Part shown: piece after piece, positions 18,271 through 26,573 of the stretch | Position numbering within the stretch: position 1 is the first letter of the stretch | Layout of the letters: every line of letters starts with the position of its first letter | Source of the DNA: Shewanella profunda | GTDB lineage: Bacteria > Pseudomonadota > Gammaproteobacteria > Enterobacterales > Shewanellaceae | DNA: 38,978 bases | Reading direction: 5' to 3' | NCBI RefSeq assembly: GCF_023283765.1 | Contig: NZ_JAKILG010000045.1 | Coordinates: forward strand, 1-38,978 | The notes under the pieces: generated by a model | The model's database searches: none | What the model saw: only the letters and a program-made list of their open reading frames with translations | What the model was told of the DNA's origin: nothing | Position numbers and translations under genes: made by a program

Positions 18271-20283
18271 TCACTTTTTAAACATGTCTCTTAGATTAGA
18301 AATGTGGCTCCGACCCGTTTGCATCCGCTCTTGCTCGGTTTGTTGCGGTTTACGGTTTTCCCACACCACGTCATCCTGTGGTAGTTCCAACAAGAAACGA
18401 CTCGGTTCGCAGCGCATAGTTTCACCAAATTGGCGCCTTTCACGACAGAGGGTGAACCAAAGTTCTCGCTGGGCGCGGGTAATTCCCACGTAGGCTAAGC
18501 GGCGCTCCTCATCCACATTGTCCTCATCAATGCTAGTTTGGTGCGGTAAGATACGTTCTTCGACTCCAACCATAAACACGAAGGGAAACTCTAAGCCCTT
18601 GGAGGCATGCAAGGTCATTAACTGCACCTGATCGCCGCCTTCATCTTCGCTATTGCGCTCCATCATATCCCTGAGCGTAAGCCGATTGACTACATCGGGT
18701 AAGGTCATAGGTTCATCTAGCTCATCGCCCGCGAGCATCTCAGTCACCCAACGGTAAAGCTCAGAGATATTCTTCATCCGCATTTCAGCGGCCTTGGCAC
18801 TGGTACTGGTTTCGTATAAATAATCTTCGTAATTGATTTTACGAATTAATTGCTTCACCGCCTCAACGGGTTCACCACGCTGCGCATGATCGCCAGTTTC
18901 CACGATAAAACGACCAAACTGATACAAGGATGACATAGCCACAGGCGGGAGATGGTGATTGAGTTCAGGCTCAAAAATTGCCGCAAACATTGAAATATGC
19001 TTTTCGTTGGCAAAATTACCTAGGCGCTCTAAGGTCGATGGGCCAATACCGCGCTTAGGAAGATTAACAATACGTAGAAAAGCATTATCGTCGTCGGGGT
19101 TAACCACTAACTTTAAATACCCCATAATGTCTTTAATTTCAGCGCGGGCAAAAAACGAGGTGCCACCGCTAAGCTTGTAAGGAATACGGTTGGTCATCAG
19201 CGCGCGCTCGAGTAAGCGCGATTGATGATTCCCTCGATACAGAATCGCATAATTGCCAAACTGAGTTCGACCGACAAACTTATGTCGAACTATCTCGGCC
19301 ACCACACGTTCAGCCTCTTGTTCTTCATTGGCGGCAAATAACACTCGCAACGGTTCACCATAGGCAAGTTCGCTAAATAGCGCTTTATCATAAACGTGGG
19401 GATTATTCGCAATAAGAATGTTGGCCGCCCGCAAAATCCGCTGACTGGAACGGTAGTTTTGCTCGAGCTTAATTAACTTAAGCTTAGGAAAATCAGTACC
19501 CAATAATACGAGGTTTTGTGGCTTAGCACCGCGCCATGAATAGATAGATTGGTCATCGTCACCCACCACAGTAAAGCGAGCACGCTCACCAACGAGTAAT
19601 TTCACCATCTCATATTGGCTAGTGTTGGTATCTTGATATTCGTCCACCAGCAAGTATTGGATTTTGGTTTGCCAGCGCGTCCGAACCTCTTCGTTATGCC
19701 TCAATAGCAGGGTAGGTAGTAGAATTAAGTCATCGAAATCTAAAGCATTATAAGCTTTCATATGTTGAGCATAGCGCTGATAAAGCATGGCAAATAAATG
19801 CTGTTGTTCATCCTTGGCGATCTTACGCGCCTGCTCGGGAATAATTAAACCACCCTTCCAGTTTGAAATGGTACTGGCGAGTGCCTTGAGTAAATCCTTA
19901 TCTTCATCTAACTCGTCCTGGGTCAACTCTTTGAGTAGGGCTAAGGTATCCTGATCGTCAAACAACGAAAAACCGGGCTTTAAACCTAATACCTTGTGCT
20001 CGCGCTTAATGATCTCAAGTCCAAGGGTATGAAACGTCGAAATCCACAAACCTCTCGCTTCCTTTCGGCCCATAGATTGAGCGACCCGCTCTTTCATCTC
20101 ACGCGCCGCCTTATTGGTGAAGGTGACCGCTGCAATATTGCGCGCCTTATAACCACACTTTTCAACTAAGTAAGCGATTTTATTGATAATAACCCGTGTT
20201 TTACCACTACCTGCTCCCGCCAATACAAGGCACGGGCCTGAAACATAATGAACAGCATCATTTTGGGCAGGATTGAGTTTCAT
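18271..20283 (-). CDS. rep: ATP-dependent DNA helicase Rep
   Basis: This 670-aa UvrD/Rep superfamily 1 helicase works 3'-to-5' and in E. coli helps forks through protein blocks. The start MKLNPAQNDAV matches the known Rep N-terminus, so ATG 20283 is preferred over an upstream codon that adds seven residues. Motif I is GAGSGKTR, motif II LLVDEYQDTN, motif III GDDDQSIYSWRGA, motif IV LEQNYRS, motif V LMTLHASKGLEFPFVF and motif VI VGITRAQRELW. Length equals the family norm. It converges with the GAF-GGDEF gene with a 38-bp gap. Confidence 0.97.
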   Translation of the reverse strand: MKLNPAQNDAVHYVSGPCLVLAGAGSGKTRVIINKIAYLVEKCGYKARNIAAVTFTNKAAREMKERVAQSMGRKEARGLWISTFHTLGLEIIKREHKVLGLKPGFSLFDDQDTLALLKELTQDELDEDKDLLKALASTISNWKGGLIIPEQARKIAKDEQQHLFAMLYQRYAQHMKAYNALDFDDLILLPTLLLRHNEEVRTRWQTKIQYLLVDEYQDTNTSQYEMVKLLVGERARFTVVGDDDQSIYSWRGAKPQNLVLLGTDFPKLKLIKLEQNYRSSQRILRAANILIANNPHVYDKALFSELAYGEPLRVLFAANEEQEAERVVAEIVRHKFVGRTQFGNYAILYRGNHQSRLLERALMTNRIPYKLSGGTSFFARAEIKDIMGYLKLVVNPDDDNAFLRIVNLPKRGIGPSTLERLGNFANEKHISMFAAIFEPELNHHLPPVAMSSLYQFGRFIVETGDHAQRGEPVEAVKQLIRKINYEDYLYETSTSAKAAEMRMKNISELYRWVTEMLAGDELDEPMTLPDVVNRLTLRDMMERNSEDEGGDQVQLMTLHASKGLEFPFVFMVGVEERILPHQTSIDEDNVDEERRLAYVGITRAQRELWFTLCRERRQFGETMRCEPSRFLLELPQDDVVWENRKPQQTEQERMQTGRSHISNLRDMFKK

Positions 20284-20466
20284 CTTTGCACAATATCCAA
20301 ACAAGTCGAGAGAAAGGGGATGGGATCATAGCAGAAGCTGCAGTTTTAAGGCTAACAAATACCCTCGGTCACTGGCCGACCGCTCACAGCGAACGTCACT
20401 CAGGCGACCGAGACATGCTAAGCAAGGTAAGTGAGGATCCCTATCACAATGGTGCCACGGCTTTAC

Positions 20467-20495
20467 TTTTGAAACCTAACACACTGAGTTACAAT
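20467..20495 (+). promoter_or_regulatory. Possible promoter of ubiK
   Basis: TTTTGA (20467-20472), a 17-base spacer and TACAAT (20490-20495) lie 31 bases before the ubiK start, in the divergent 243-bp gap between rep and ubiK. The -10 is good and the -35 weak. Nothing else recognisable was found in the gap except scattered short inverted repeats. Confidence 0.4.
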
Positions 20496-20526
20496 CAACC
20501 AATTCAGTGAAAAGGCGGACAAGATT

Positions 20527-20781
20527 ATGATCAATCCAAAGAAAATCGAAGAAATGGCAAAACAACTGAGCGACAGTTTGCCCAGTGGTCTAAAGCAATT
20601 TGCCGGTGAATTTGAAGAGCGAAGTAAACAAGTACTGCAAAACCAACTGCTCAAGTTGGATATGGTTTCCCGCGAAGAATTTGATGTACAGCAGCATGTG
20701 CTATTAAAAACCCGTGAAAAGCTAGAGGCCCTTCAAGCTCAAGTTAATGAGTTAGAAAAAAAACTCAACGCCACTGATTAA
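20527..20781 (+). CDS. ubiK: Ubiquinone biosynthesis accessory factor UbiK (YqiC/BMFP family)
   Basis: This 84-aa protein opens with MINPKKIEEMAKQLSDSLP, typical of the YqiC/BMFP family, and ends in a long heptad-rich coiled coil (EEFDVQQHVLLKTREKLEAL ...). In E. coli UbiK supports the soluble Ubi complex for aerobic ubiquinone synthesis and binds lipid and UbiJ. Length matches the family (about 80-96 aa). It is followed at 20800 by an intrinsic terminator, so it is probably a single-gene unit. Confidence 0.93.
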   Translation: MINPKKIEEMAKQLSDSLPSGLKQFAGEFEERSKQVLQNQLLKLDMVSREEFDVQQHVLLKTREKLEALQAQVNELEKKLNATD

Positions 20782-20799
20782 CCGTTGTAACACTTATTA

Positions 20800-20835
20800 A
20801 AAAAGCACAGTGGGCCAAATGCGACTGTGCTTTTT
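20800..20835 (+). terminator. Intrinsic terminator after ubiK
   Basis: A 12-bp perfect stem (AAAAAGCACAGT / ACTGTGCTTTTT) with a 12-base loop ends in a T-run, 18 bases after the ubiK stop. The A-run on the left arm would also let it work on the opposite strand. Confidence 0.88.
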
Positions 20836-21220
20836 GGTTTTAATGCTGAGCATATTCGGCCATGTGGGGGGATTAATGCAGCAGCTCGCCAGTTATATCC
20901 TTGCAATTCAAGGTTATCCCAGCCAAGTATCTATAATAAGTCAATCTAGAAAAAACCATATCTATCAAGATAATGGCGTTAATATTCATGATTGTGAAAT
21001 AGTATACACCTTTAATAATGGCGTAATGATCTGCCAGCAAACAGAGCAAGATGAACTCGCTATGACACCTGCTTCCGACTCCATCTGTGATGACTTTTGG
21101 GTAAACTATAGCGTTATAAAGGCAAACGAAGTTGATATTACACCTCGGCAAAAATCCTTCAGTAACCTTTGCCAACAAAGATTTTGGCTTAAAATGCAAC
21201 TGAATTACAGCACAATTTAA
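20819..21220 (+). CDS. Uncharacterised secreted or membrane-anchored protein
   Basis: Not recognised. From ATG 20819 it is 133 aa with a hydrophobic N-terminus (RLCFLVLMLSIFGHVGGL) resembling a signal peptide, then a polar region with four cysteines (in HDCEIVY, VMICQQ, DSICDD, NLCQQ) that could form disulfides in the periplasm. The start lies inside the ubiK terminator loop and has no clear ribosome site; ATG 20843 just after the terminator is the alternative. The even cysteine count and signal-like start favour a real gene; the poor initiation signals argue against one. Confidence 0.42.
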   Translation: MRLCFLVLMLSIFGHVGGLMQQLASYILAIQGYPSQVSIISQSRKNHIYQDNGVNIHDCEIVYTFNNGVMICQQTEQDELAMTPASDSICDDFWVNYSVIKANEVDITPRQKSFSNLCQQRFWLKMQLNYSTI

Positions 21221-21278
21221 CGGATGAGTTCTAAGTTGCTTGAGTTAAATAATCAGTACAGGGAAGACGGTACACTAA

Positions 21279-21623
21279 ATGGAAACGACTATATTCGACA
21301 TAAGTACATTAGAAAATCTGGCTTGCTGGGGATTGCTCCTGCAGGGTGGACTACCTTTACTTGTCTATCCATTTGTACTGTTTGCAAACCTGATGTTACT
21401 CGCGGGTCATAAAAGCACATATAAACCACCGCTATTTAATAGGATCATGTACCAAGGCTTTATTTGGGGGAGCTCCATTTATCCTGCTATCTATATTCCA
21501 CTCTATAAAACATCGACTCAATCTCAATCAAACCAATCGCTTATCTATGCAGCTTTACCCCTTGCCTACCTTGCACTGCTCGCAGTTTGCTTTCGCTATA
21601 TGAATGCCCCATTAAAACCCTAA
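21279..21623 (+). CDS. Small uncharacterised membrane protein
   Basis: This 114-aa protein has three likely membrane segments: CWGLLLQGGLPLLVYPFVLFA (about residues 17-42), GFIWGSSIYPAIYIPL (about 59-75) and IYAALPLAYLALLAVCFRY (about 88-107). No family was recognised. The ATG is preceded at a long distance by AGGGA, so initiation is weakly supported. It sits between the unknown secreted protein and nnrS and ends about 70 bases before the nnrS promoter, so it is probably separate from that unit. Confidence 0.55.
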   Translation: METTIFDISTLENLACWGLLLQGGLPLLVYPFVLFANLMLLAGHKSTYKPPLFNRIMYQGFIWGSSIYPAIYIPLYKTSTQSQSNQSLIYAALPLAYLALLAVCFRYMNAPLKP

Positions 21624-21691
21624 CGCTTTATCTTCGCCCCCTTTGCGGGATGTCCGCTATGAGACCTTGGTTCCAAAACCTAAGATACGGT

Positions 21692-21720
21692 TTGAATTAA
21701 ACGCAATTTCAGCCTAATAT
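21692..21720 (+). promoter_or_regulatory. Predicted sigma-70 promoter of nnrS-nrfA
   Basis: TTGAAT (21692-21697), a 17-base spacer and TAATAT (21715-21720): five of six -10 positions and four of six -35 positions match consensus, with ideal spacing. The predicted start of transcription falls inside the adjacent palindromic operator. Confidence 0.65.
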
Positions 21721-21743
21721 AAAAAGCATATTAAATACACCTT
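21721..21743 (+). promoter_or_regulatory. NsrR-like operator covering the nnrS-nrfA transcription start
   Basis: An 11-1-11 site: left half AAAAAGCATAT, central T, right half AAATACACCTT. Compared with the gammaproteobacterial NsrR consensus as I recall it (halves AAGATGCATTT and AAATGCATCTT), 17 of 22 positions agree. It starts right after the -10 box, where a repressor would block initiation. A second overlapping palindrome, AATACAC-CTTAA-GTGTATT, lies at 21734-21752. Binding by NsrR is inferred; no nsrR gene is in the window. Confidence 0.55.
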
Positions 21744-21786
21744 AAGTGTATTGCCATTGAGCTGCCCCGCCACTAGGTTAATAACT

Positions 21787-22998
21787 ATGCTAAATATTGA
21801 TGATCCGAAGCAAACCGAACGCATTCACGCACTGTGGCGATTAGGTTTTAGACCTTTTTTCCTCGGGGGAGCTATATTAGCTGCGCTATACATTCCCCTG
21901 TGGTTGTTAACTTGGTTTACTCCCCAATATAGCTTTTTTCCTTCATCCTTTTGGACCAGCATATTGCCGCTATGGTGGCATCCACATGAAATGTTGTTCG
22001 GTTTTGCAATGGCGATTGTGTGTGGATTTTTGCTGACTGCCGTTCAAAACTGGACCAACCAACCCACATTAAAGGGATGGCCACTCGCATTGACCTTTAG
22101 CTGTTGGTTAATGGCACGATTATTACTCTTACTGCCAATGCAAATTCCGCTCATTTTACCGGCATTGTTTGATTCATTGTTCCTCGGCATGGCAGGACTT
22201 ACCCTATGGCGCTGTATTTATAAGGTAAAACAATGGCGCAATATTGGCTTTCCAATCATGTTGTTTGCAGCACTCGTAATCAACAATGTCAGCTACTACG
22301 CCCTATTTGAACGGGACTTTATCCTTGCCAACCAGATCTGGCAGGCGATGTTATGGTGGTTAGCCTTACTTATCACCATAGTCGGTGGGCGCGTCATTCC
22401 CTTCTTTACCGCGATGCGTATTAAGGCCACCAAAGCAGAACCCTTAACTTGGATTGAATACCCGCTGATCCTTGCAATGATCTTGCTCGTCATTCAATCA
22501 CTCTTCCACCTTATACCCCAGGAAATAGAGCGAAGCTTACTGCTAATTGCGGGGCTCTTGCAGTTGGTCCGATTTGCACGCTGGTTACCCCATAAAACAC
22601 TGAAGGAACCTATGCTGTGGTCCTTGCATCTTGCCTATTTCATGTTGCCTCTCAGTCTGTTAGCCATGAGTTGGTATCTCGATAATGAATATGCCTACCG
22701 CAGCTTGCTTCACCTATTTGCCATAGGTTGTATGGCTACCCTGTGTCTTTCAATGATTTCCAGAGTGTCACTCGGTCACACAAGTCGAAATATTTATGAG
22801 GGCCCTAAGATGATCTTGGCATTTATTTGCCTACCGTTAGCGGCACTGCTCAGGGCGCTAATGCCCATCTGGTTTCCAGCCCACACCCAAGTCTGGTTAT
22901 GGTTGGCCGCCAGTTGCTGGTTTATCGCATTTGCACTGTTTGTATGGCACTACTTGCCCATACTCTCCCGCCCCCGTATTGATGGGCGCCCAGGTTAA
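21787..22998 (+). CDS. nnrS: NnrS family haem-copper membrane protein
   Basis: This 403-aa polytopic membrane protein has about 12 hydrophobic segments and the family hallmark WWHPHEMLFGFAMAIVCGFL near the N-terminus. A later GHTSR histidine motif (SRVSLGHTSR) and the WRLGFRPFFLGG opening are also typical. NnrS proteins carry haem and copper and relieve nitrosative stress, limiting iron-nitrosyl complexes in Vibrio; the chemistry is unsettled. ATG 21787 gives the usual length and the characteristic start; an upstream in-frame TTG at 21751 would fall inside the operator region. A 28-bp gap with AAAGGA leads into nrfA, so the two are probably co-transcribed. Confidence 0.92.
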   Translation: MLNIDDPKQTERIHALWRLGFRPFFLGGAILAALYIPLWLLTWFTPQYSFFPSSFWTSILPLWWHPHEMLFGFAMAIVCGFLLTAVQNWTNQPTLKGWPLALTFSCWLMARLLLLLPMQIPLILPALFDSLFLGMAGLTLWRCIYKVKQWRNIGFPIMLFAALVINNVSYYALFERDFILANQIWQAMLWWLALLITIVGGRVIPFFTAMRIKATKAEPLTWIEYPLILAMILLVIQSLFHLIPQEIERSLLLIAGLLQLVRFARWLPHKTLKEPMLWSLHLAYFMLPLSLLAMSWYLDNEYAYRSLLHLFAIGCMATLCLSMISRVSLGHTSRNIYEGPKMILAFICLPLAALLRALMPIWFPAHTQVWLWLAASCWFIAFALFVWHYLPILSRPRIDGRPG

Positions 22999-23026
22999 TA
23001 TTGGTGTTAGGATAAAAGGATAAAAA

Positions 23027-24403
23027 GTGAAAAATTTTTTAAAAACAGTCATATCGTCAAAATGTAAGTTTTATTTGATTGGCTCGCTGGCATTAGCCAC
23101 ATTTGCATCTGTGGCCGCTTCAGATACGACCAATCAACAAAAATACCCTAATCAATATCAATCTTGGCAAGCGACCTCTGAACAGGTCGAGCGTGAAGAT
23201 ATGCTCGCTAATTACCCCGCCAGCATCATACTCTGGGCGGGATCTTCCTACGCCAAAGAGTACCATAGCCCACGGGGACATCATTTTGCCGTTGCAGATG
23301 TGACGCAGACGTTACGAACGGGTACGCCACCTAAACTCGGAGAAAAAGGTTTATCTGCCAGTTGCTGGACCTGTAAGACGCCGGATGCTCCCAGATTGAT
23401 CGAGCAACTGGGATTTGAAGGATATTCGGCCAAAAACTTTACCGAACTGGGCAAAGAGATCCAAAGCGTCGTGTATTGCAGCGATTGTCATGAATCTGGT
23501 ACCCAGAAATTAGCCTTACCTCGCCCCCACGCCCAAGAGGCTATGGCTAAAGTTCACCTACCATTCGAGAAACAAGACATCAATATGCAGGGCGCACAGG
23601 TGTGCGGTCAGTGTCATGTGACTTACTATTTCCGTCCGGAAAAAAGTAATGTCGTTAACATTCCATGGATCTTTGGCAGCACCGCCGATGATATTGAAAA
23701 ATACTACGACACCCGTCGCTTCTTCGAATGGATCCATCCCATTTCAAAAACGCCAATACTCAAAGCACGTCATCCTGAATTTGAGCACTGGAGCCGCAGT
23801 AAACATGCCGAAGTCGGTGTCACTTGCATTACCTGCCATATGCCAACCCAGCAGGACGCAAAAGGCGTTGAATTTACTAGCCATAAAGTTGATAAAGCCT
23901 TACCGCATTTTGATAGTAGCTGTAGCGGCTGCCATAGCAGCAAAACCAAAATCGAAACGAAGCTCGCGGCCAATAAGTTAACCATTGAAACAAAAGCCCG
24001 CGAAGTTGAAGCTCTGCTAGTCAAAGCCCACTATGAAGCAAAAGCGGCATGGGATGCAGGCGCTAAATGGGAACAGATGAATGAGCCCATTATGGCGATA
24101 CGACACAGTCAGTGGCGCTGGGATTTTGCCATGTCCTCACATGGTCTATATGCCCATAATCCAGATGAAGGTAAGCAGCTCTTAGATAAAGCTATCGAGC
24201 AAGCGAATGATGCACGTAATCAGCTAGCAGGAATATTGAAGCGACTCAAAGTCACTCAAGTCAGCTATCCAGATATCAGCACTAAAGAAAAGGCCCATCA
24301 AGCGATAGGGTTAGTTGAAGCGGATTTAATCAAAGAAAAACAAAAGTTTATTGAAGATGAAGTCAACAAAAACTGGCACCCAGTCGCCAGATACGGATAT
24401 TAA
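23027..24403 (+). CDS. nrfA: Pentahaem cytochrome c nitrite reductase (NrfA), Arg-type variant of the calcium site
   Basis: This 458-aa periplasmic enzyme would reduce nitrite to ammonium with six electrons; family members also reduce NO and hydroxylamine. A signal peptide covers about residues 1-31. Haem 1 is CWTCK (113-117, lysine-ligated catalytic haem); CSDCH, CGQCH, CITCH and CSGCH follow at 151, 193, 267 and 299. Catalytic Arg97, Tyr200 and His249 are present. Where typical NrfA has VEYY and KAQH, this one has VTYY (Thr199) and KARH (Arg248), so both side-chain calcium ligands are gone, as in the calcium-independent Geobacter lovleyi subclass. It also differs clearly from the S. oneidensis NrfA I remember, so it may be a second copy. 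GTG start with AAAGGA six bases upstream. No nrfBCD or nrfH is nearby; CymA would be the expected quinol donor. Confidence 0.95.
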   Translation: MKNFLKTVISSKCKFYLIGSLALATFASVAASDTTNQQKYPNQYQSWQATSEQVEREDMLANYPASIILWAGSSYAKEYHSPRGHHFAVADVTQTLRTGTPPKLGEKGLSASCWTCKTPDAPRLIEQLGFEGYSAKNFTELGKEIQSVVYCSDCHESGTQKLALPRPHAQEAMAKVHLPFEKQDINMQGAQVCGQCHVTYYFRPEKSNVVNIPWIFGSTADDIEKYYDTRRFFEWIHPISKTPILKARHPEFEHWSRSKHAEVGVTCITCHMPTQQDAKGVEFTSHKVDKALPHFDSSCSGCHSSKTKIETKLAANKLTIETKAREVEALLVKAHYEAKAAWDAGAKWEQMNEPIMAIRHSQWRWDFAMSSHGLYAHNPDEGKQLLDKAIEQANDARNQLAGILKRLKVTQVSYPDISTKEKAHQAIGLVEADLIKEKQKFIEDEVNKNWHPVARYGY

Positions 24404-24504
24404 ATAAGTGTCGACTTCCATAAGCCGCCCTTAGCGCCATGGATTGAGGGCGAGTCTGCGTTTGATATCGACTTAAGTGCCGACTACTCGGAACGCTAAC
24501 CCGC

Positions 24505-24546
24505 CCCTCAAGTGATAGCGTACTGTTTCTCACTGTCACTTGAGGG
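24505..24546. terminator. Inverted repeat between convergent nrfA and ycaQ-like genes
   Basis: An 11-bp perfect stem, CCCTCAAGTGA / TCACTTGAGGG, with a 20-base loop. No T-run follows on either strand, so intrinsic termination would be weak. A shorter CGCCCT/AGGGCG repeat lies at 24426-24452. Its position 101 bases after nrfA and before the converging gene suits a transcription barrier. Confidence 0.45.
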
Positions 24547-24583
24547 ATCGCTTAAGTGCTAACTTGTTTAAACACTAGTTTGT

Positions 24584-25777
24584 TTAAATGTTAGCTTGCT
24601 TGAGTGTGAGGTGCCTGTGATTAGACTTGACCAAACACCAACGTTCACAACCATTAAATTGAGCATATTGGGTAATGGCGATTTCCAAGGCAGCGATGAA
24701 ATCCTCATCAAGCTTTTGATTCGCAAATGCTTCTTCGAGTGTTAATTGCTGTAAGAGCAATAGGCCCTGTTTGCGCTCGGCCTTAACATCCACGCGGCCA
24801 ACAAAAGTATCGCGCCATAAAATCGCTAAGGAATAATAACCATATTGACGTTTTTCGGCGGGCACATAGACTTCAATTTGATATTCAAAATCGAACCATT
24901 GCCTTAGACGTTGGCGCTGGATCAATAGATTATCGAAGGGATTGAGTAACCAGACTTTATCGGGTACTGGCGTGTTAAGTTGTAACTCGGGGCGATAGAA
25001 GTAACTCTGTCCCGCCTCCTTAAAACTCGCTAATTGACCTTGGTTGAGCATTGTTGTGAGTTCATCGGCGACAAGCGGTTTTATGCCTTTACGTAAATAG
25101 GCGATTTGCGCCGCATTGCCAAAGGCATGGGCCTCGAGGTGACGCTCAATCAAATATCGCGCAAATTCTCGATCCGTTGGCGCTTGGGTGTTGATGTCCT
25201 TTGGCAATACCCGCGCGGTAAGATCATAAACCTTTTGAAATTTCTCCCGCCGTACTACCATCAACTCGCCACGCATAAACAGCTGCTCTAGGGCTTTTTT
25301 AGCGGGTTTCCAATCCCACCAGGCACCATTTTTGCCTTCACTGTGTTCAACATCACGGGGTTCAACGTCACTGTGTTCAAAGTCACTGGCCTTAAGCGGC
25401 CCTTGCGCCAAGATACGCGCTCGCACGGCTTGCATCACTTTATCATCGGGTTCAAACCAATGCTTACCACCATCTTGCAGTAAACGTTTGCGATGCAGGC
25501 TGAAGCGATAATCGGCAATCGGTAAATACGCCGCAGCGTGGGACCAATATTCGAAGATTTCTCCCTTAGCTAAGGCGGTATCGAGCATATCCGTCCGATA
25601 ATCGGGAATACGGCTATGCAGCACATGGTGATGCGCGCGCTCAACCACGTTGATAGAGTCAATTTGCACATAGCTCAACCGCGCAATCAGCTCGCTCACC
25701 GATGTTTGAGATTGCAACAAGCCTTGCTGCTGCATATTTAACCGTCGCCACTCTTGGGGCGAAAAAGGGCTCGACAT
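24584..25777 (-). CDS. Winged-helix DNA glycosylase-like protein (YcaQ/AlkZ, HTH_42 family)
   Basis: This 397-aa protein opens PFSPQEWRRLNMQQQGLL and has the YVQIDSINVVERAHHHVLHSR segment diagnostic of HTH_42 proteins. Gln38-Ile39-Asp40 is the QxD catalytic motif of the YcaQ branch, which unhooks interstrand crosslinks and removes N-alkylated bases. EYWSHAAAYLPIADYRFSLH and the C-terminal YSLAILWRDTFVGRVDVKAERK are further conserved blocks. ATG 25777 has GGGAGAG upstream and matches the family start; the longer reading from 25834 adds 19 unlikely residues. It is a lone gene with no toxin cluster nearby, so housekeeping repair is more likely than self-resistance. Confidence 0.9.
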   Translation of the reverse strand: MSSPFSPQEWRRLNMQQQGLLQSQTSVSELIARLSYVQIDSINVVERAHHHVLHSRIPDYRTDMLDTALAKGEIFEYWSHAAAYLPIADYRFSLHRKRLLQDGGKHWFEPDDKVMQAVRARILAQGPLKASDFEHSDVEPRDVEHSEGKNGAWWDWKPAKKALEQLFMRGELMVVRREKFQKVYDLTARVLPKDINTQAPTDREFARYLIERHLEAHAFGNAAQIAYLRKGIKPLVADELTTMLNQGQLASFKEAGQSYFYRPELQLNTPVPDKVWLLNPFDNLLIQRQRLRQWFDFEYQIEVYVPAEKRQYGYYSLAILWRDTFVGRVDVKAERKQGLLLLQQLTLEEAFANQKLDEDFIAALEIAITQYAQFNGCERWCLVKSNHRHLTLKQANI

Positions 25778-25982
25778 TGACTCTCCCAATTTAGCGTCGT
25801 AGAAAACTAACAGATTTAAAACAAAGTGATGCAACTATAACTTTACTCGTCGCAGATAAAAATATGCACTATGCATGACTCATACATTCCCTCTTTCGGT
25901 TAACATAAACCCTGTTAACATAAGCTTTTATCTTTGGGTTTCAAGCTAAAACTGAGTCTAAACCTTTCATTAAGGATTGATG

Positions 25983-26507
25983 ATGAATATCTACTACCGC
26001 CAGGCACAGCTCTGCGGCCGCAAGACAGGAAATGGTACTAAACTGCTATTTTTAATGAATATTTTATATTCACTCTCCGCTAAAAATGGCGACCTACAGC
26101 CCTTCTCTATGGATGATATTAAGGCCGTACTATTCAATCGGCATCAATCCATTGGTTGCTCTATCAAAGCGCCACTTCCGATTGTTAGCTGGCGAAGCGA
26201 AGCCATATGGTATGAGTTATTTGAGGGGGAACAAGTCTATTTACCCCAGTGCATCATCTTTAGCAATGGCGCCATAGACTATGTGATTGTTGTTATTGGC
26301 GATGAGTATGAGTTGCGTATTTGGCCCGATTGCAATAACCGTGAACGTGAAAAGCACCAATGGTTTTCCCATCACCCTGTAGTCTATTCGGAGGAACTTG
26401 ACGTCTTTAAACAAAGCTTCGAAGCATTGCTCAAACATATTAGGAAAGAAGATGGCTACGAGGAGAAACACCCCAAGTTTGGCAAAGACAACCCATTGTC
26501 AGCCTAA
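25983..26507 (+). CDS. Uncharacterised cytosolic protein
   Basis: Not recognised; 174 aa, no signal peptide or membrane segment. It has a mixed alpha/beta look with a central strand-rich part (YVIVVIGDEYELRIWPDC) and a charged C-terminal helix (VFKQSFEALLKHIRKEDGYEEKHP). ATG 25983 has AAGGA six bases upstream and is preferred over ATG 25980 and TTG 25977. It is flanked by the divergent YcaQ-like gene and followed by a hairpin at 26574, so it is probably monocistronic. Good ribosome site and codon pattern support a real gene. Confidence 0.75.
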   Translation: MNIYYRQAQLCGRKTGNGTKLLFLMNILYSLSAKNGDLQPFSMDDIKAVLFNRHQSIGCSIKAPLPIVSWRSEAIWYELFEGEQVYLPQCIIFSNGAIDYVIVVIGDEYELRIWPDCNNREREKHQWFSHHPVVYSEELDVFKQSFEALLKHIRKEDGYEEKHPKFGKDNPLSA

Positions 26508-26573
26508 TTAATTTGAATAATTAGGATGGGTTTAGCGGCAATTGCCATGATTTTGCCACTATTGATCAGCAAC

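Noticed and set aside
20873..21199. 108-codon minus-strand frame opposite the unknown secreted protein
   Set aside because: No signal sequence, ribosome site or recognisable domain. The plus-strand frame has a signal-like N-terminus and paired cysteines, though support for either is limited.
21224..21412. 62-codon plus-strand frame overlapping the small membrane protein
   Set aside because: Overlaps the better-supported membrane protein in another frame and has no ribosome site or protein-like composition.
24584..25777. YcaQ/AlkZ-like gene as part of a natural-product self-resistance cluster
   Set aside because: No biosynthetic genes lie nearby, and the QxD motif is that of the housekeeping YcaQ branch.
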